Below are positions 5,217 through 7,106 of a stretch of DNA of 7,106 nucleotides, one piece after another; positions within the stretch are counted from its first letter, which is position 1, and each line of letters starts with the position of its first letter. The stretch is from Mageeibacillus sp. UBA1257 (GTDB lineage: Bacteria; Bacillota; Clostridia; UBA1212; UBA1257): positions 1,403-8,508 of the forward strand of contig DBVT01000043.1 in the NCBI GenBank assembly GCA_002308775.1. The letters are read 5' to 3'. The notes beneath the pieces are model-generated. The model was not told the origin of the DNA, made no database searches, and was given only the letters and a program-made list of their open reading frames with translations. The translations under genes and the position numbers were made by a program.

Positions 5217-5262
5217 AGTAAGACTGATTCGCTGTTCTGTTGTCAAGGTTCGGACATGCCAT

Positions 5263-5291
5263 ATTATACAGCAGATCGGGCTTTTATGCAA
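5263..5291 (-). promoter_or_regulatory. Sigma-A promoter of the NYN gene
   Basis: On the minus strand TTGCAT (5291-5286), a 17-bp spacer and a perfect TATAAT (5268-5263). A start near 5256 gives a leader of about 54 nt before the TTG codon. The hexamers are identical to those of the divergent lipoprotein promoter. Confidence 0.85.
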
Positions 5292-5322
5292 ATCTTTGGT
5301 ATTTAAAAAAAACATTTTCAAA

Positions 5323-5358
5323 TAATGCAGTGAAAAAACAAACTTGGCACTTGCATTA
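5323..5358. repeat. Inverted repeat TAATGCA / TGCATTA in the divergent promoter region
   Basis: TAATGCA (5323-5329) and TGCATTA (5352-5358) are perfect 7-bp inverted copies about 29 bp apart centre to centre. The right copy overlaps the -35 box of the lipoprotein promoter. A related ATGCAA forms the -35 of the NYN promoter at 5286-5291. This could be an operator, or chance reuse of a -35-like word in AT-rich DNA. Confidence 0.35.
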
Positions 5359-5379
5359 CTCTTGCGAAAACATTATAAT
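5351..5379 (+). promoter_or_regulatory. Sigma-A promoter of the solute-binding lipoprotein gene
   Basis: TTGCAT (5351-5356), a 17-bp spacer and TATAAT (5374-5379). Transcription would start near 5386, 34 nt before the ATG. A-rich tracts just upstream (5305-5312 and 5333-5341) could act as an UP element and raise promoter strength. Confidence 0.87.
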
Positions 5380-5419
5380 ATAAAAAAAATATCCCTTAAA
5401 GAGATTGGAGTATTTTATT

Positions 5420-6793
5420 ATGAAAATGAAAATCGTAAAATGGGTCGCTCTTGTGCTTGTTTCCGCACTCGCTCTCTCTTTGATGGCGTGCAACAATGCT
5501 CCGTATGCCGATCCTGAAGTTCCGAAAGATTATGTTGTCGATCCTTCGGGCAGGATCAAGGTCTCGATGTACCTGAGGTCCGGCGAACAGTCTGAGATCG
5601 CTCTCGACAAGTGGATCAAGGTTTACAACGAGAACTATCCGAATGTCAAAGTAAGGCGTGATATCATCGAATGGGCTCAGTTCCCCGTACAGGTCGCGGC
5701 AGGAGACATCGGTGATGTTTATTACACATCAGACCTCGACGTTTACAATTACGCTGTGAGATATAAAGGTGCAATGCCTCTTGATGCTTATGTTGACAAC
5801 CTCGGAGTTGACGTTCAGTCGATCTACACGAACGTTTATGATCTCGGTTGCTACAATGGCCGTCTTTACATGGTTCCTTCCGATATTTCACAGAGCACAT
5901 TCCTCATAAATGTATCAGCTCTTCGTGAAGCAGGTCTCAAGGTCCCCTCGATGAAATGGACATGGGATGAATTCTACAATGATTATTGTCCGGCTCTTCG
6001 TAAGGTGGCCAGTGACGGAACATACGAGCAGGTCGGCATTTACATCCAGACGGATGACGAGGTCCCTGCGCTCACATACTTCCTTGAAGGATGGGGCGGA
6101 AAATGGTGCGATACAGTCAACAAAAAGACTCACTTCTATTCAGATGAAAAGGTTCTCGAAGGTATCTGGCATGTTATCGATCTGATCGACAAAGGATATG
6201 CTTCAACGAGAAACCTCAGAGGTGAGATCGGTGCTCTGCACGCGAACCTCCAGGATCCTCAGGGATACGGATTCAAATACGCTCTGCACTCCGGAATTCT
6301 ATGGCAGGACAGAATCGCAAATATGGAAACGTATAATGCGGTAGGACTTGAAATGGACGTTGTTACAGTTCCCGAGACACCTACCAGAGTAATCCCCGGT
6401 GATACATTCGGCTATGTCGTTTACAGTAAGACCAGAAACCCTGACGCTGCTGCGACATTCGTTTTGACACTTTGCACATTCGAAGGACAGGATGCGTTCA
6501 ACAGCGTTGTCGGCGGCGGTATTCCTACGAGAAGAGACGTTGCTGAAAAAGGCAACTGGAAGCTTCCTTTCGATGAAGATAAGTTCAACTATGATGCGTT
6601 CACCGCTTATCCGGAATCATTCGTTGCTTGCTGGACTGCATGCTCCGTTCCTCCGGAGGTAGGCGAAATAATCACGAAGTACCTTAACAACCTCGTTGCA
6701 AACCACTTCAACAACGTCAAATCGTATCAGGATACGCTTTCAACGATGGAGCAGGAAGCAAACGAAAAGTGGGCTACACTCTTCGAAGAGTGA
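5420..6793 (+). CDS. Extracellular solute-binding lipoprotein, family 1 (ABC transporter)
   Basis: The 457-residue protein begins with a lipoprotein signal peptide: basic MKMKIVK, hydrophobic core (8-20), lipobox LMAC with Cys24 as the lipidated residue. The mature protein is thus anchored to the outer face of the membrane. The body reads as a two-lobe family-1 (mostly sugar-binding) substrate-binding protein: KVSMYLRSGEQSEIALDKWIKVYNENYPNVKV is the usual N-lobe opening (split here by residue about 45-80), then AGDIGDVYYTSDLDV, YNGRLYMVPSDIS, LREAGLKVP...TWDEF, FLEGWGGKW, and a C-lobe GDTFGYVVYSKTRNPDAAATFV. Tryptophans and aromatics fit a carbohydrate ligand, but none can be named. ATG 5420 is used: GGAG (5407-5410) lies 9 nt before it, and an upstream in-frame TTG (5405) overlaps that site. 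Three stops in a row (TGATAATAA) end it. No permease or ATPase gene is adjacent. Confidence 0.9.
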   Translation: MKMKIVKWVALVLVSALALSLMACNNAPYADPEVPKDYVVDPSGRIKVSMYLRSGEQSEIALDKWIKVYNENYPNVKVRRDIIEWAQFPVQVAAGDIGDVYYTSDLDVYNYAVRYKGAMPLDAYVDNLGVDVQSIYTNVYDLGCYNGRLYMVPSDISQSTFLINVSALREAGLKVPSMKWTWDEFYNDYCPALRKVASDGTYEQVGIYIQTDDEVPALTYFLEGWGGKWCDTVNKKTHFYSDEKVLEGIWHVIDLIDKGYASTRNLRGEIGALHANLQDPQGYGFKYALHSGILWQDRIANMETYNAVGLEMDVVTVPETPTRVIPGDTFGYVVYSKTRNPDAAATFVLTLCTFEGQDAFNSVVGGGIPTRRDVAEKGNWKLPFDEDKFNYDAFTAYPESFVACWTACSVPPEVGEIITKYLNNLVANHFNNVKSYQDTLSTMEQEANEKWATLFEE

Positions 6794-6823
6794 TAATAAT
6801 TATATTTAGGAGCAACTGAAGAA

Positions 6824-6847
6824 GGGGCAGCGATCTGCCCCTTTTTT
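6824..6847 (+). terminator. Strong rho-independent terminator after the lipoprotein gene
   Basis: GGGGCAG (6824-6830), loop CGAT and CTGCCCC (6835-6841) form a perfect 7-bp stem followed by TTTTTT (6842-6847). It is textbook in form and shows that the lipoprotein gene is transcribed alone. It lies only 14 nt before the engB start. Confidence 0.93.
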
Positions 6848-6861
6848 ACATATCGAATGAC

Positions 6862-7106
6862 ATGAAGATCACAAGCGCGGAATTTGTCATAAGCGTCGCG
6901 AGACCGGAACAGCTTCCCAAGGGGGATTTCCTTGAGATCGCTTTCGCGGGACGCTCAAACGCGGGCAAATCTTCGCTGATCAATAAACTGGTAAACAGAA
7001 ACAATCTTGCGAGAGAGAGCGCCTCGCCCGGTAAAACGAGGCAGCTCAATTTTTATAATATAAACGACGAGATATTTTACGTCGATCTTCCCGGATACGG
7101 TTATGC
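6862..7106 (+). CDS. engB: Ribosome biogenesis GTPase EngB/YsxC (partial, 3' end outside window)
   Basis: EngB (YsxC, YihA) is an essential GTPase of the TrmE-Era-EngA-Septin group needed for late 50S subunit assembly. The visible 81 residues match the family N-terminus without a gap: MKITSAEFVISVARPEQ resembles B. subtilis YsxC, then Walker A (G1) GRSNAGKS (30-37), LARESASPGKT with the G2 threonine (Thr59), LNFYNIND, and G3 DLPGYGY (75-81). The G4 and G5 motifs lie beyond the edge. ATG 6862 is the only start codon that fits; upstream in frame there is no ATG, GTG or TTG before a TGA at 6817. No Shine-Dalgarno precedes it, and the lipoprotein terminator ends at 6847. Confidence 0.94.
   Translation, partial: MKITSAEFVISVARPEQLPKGDFLEIAFAGRSNAGKSSLINKLVNRNNLARESASPGKTRQLNFYNINDEIFYVDLPGYGY

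Noticed and set aside
5218..5246. A second minus-strand promoter for the NYN gene based on TTGACA at 5246-5241.
   Set aside because: At 17 bp the -10 would be TCTTAC, a poor match, and the start would fall inside or after the ribosome binding site. The promoter at 5263-5291 is far better.
5344..5366. A sigma-54 style promoter (TGGCAC followed by TTGC) upstream of the lipoprotein gene.
   Set aside because: The TGGCAC-to-TTGC spacing is wrong for -24/-12 geometry, while a well-formed sigma-A promoter with TTGCAT-17-TATAAT covers the same bases.
6816..6860. A 14-codon ORF from CTG after AGGAG (6808-6812), ending just before engB.
   Set aside because: The start codon is CTG at only 3 nt from the binding site, and the ORF runs through the terminator stem. 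It has no sign of being a real peptide.

Overview
The window reads as a chromosomal segment of a low- to mid-GC Gram-positive bacterium, most likely a member of the Clostridia. The grounds are the rsmD-coaD gene pair followed by a V-ATPase-subunit-H-like coiled-coil gene, strong AGGAGG ribosome binding sites, an MscL with a C-terminal zinc ribbon, a lipoprotein-type sugar-binding protein and an EngB very like the Firmicutes form. No species can be named from the sequence. There are nine supported genes (the last cut by the window edge), plus a doubtful gene tail at the left edge. No IS element, CRISPR array, tRNA or rRNA is visible.

Layout: (1) 56-3685, six plus-strand genes in close order: rsmD (16S rRNA G966 methyltransferase), coaD (phosphopantetheine adenylyltransferase), a coiled-coil protein of unknown function, an XRE-type HTH/cupin regulator, mscL and rsmE (16S rRNA U1498 methyltransferase). 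Gaps range from 9 to 88 bp. (2) 3686-3846, a compact control region with a near-consensus sigma-A promoter for rpsT (ribosomal protein S20, TTG start) and a possible overlapping promoter facing the other way. (3) 4111-4365, a gene-free stretch with three terminator-like hairpins between convergent rpsT and a minus-strand NYN-domain (PIN-like nuclease fold) gene. (4) 5203-5419, a divergent promoter region with identical promoter hexamers on both strands, driving the NYN gene leftward and a solute-binding lipoprotein gene rightward. (5) A strong terminator after the lipoprotein gene, then the start of engB, which begins only 14 nt after the terminator T-tract with no visible Shine-Dalgarno sequence.

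Most genes are housekeeping genes of ribosome assembly and modification (rsmD, rsmE, rpsT, engB) or coenzyme A synthesis (coaD). The accessory elements are the HTH/cupin regulator, the NYN protein and an orphan family-1 solute-binding protein with no permease beside it. I see no clear new multi-gene system. The parts most worth a second look are the two-way promoter region with a candidate short antisense transcript before rpsT, the NYN protein with a fused C-terminal domain, and the engB start after a terminator.
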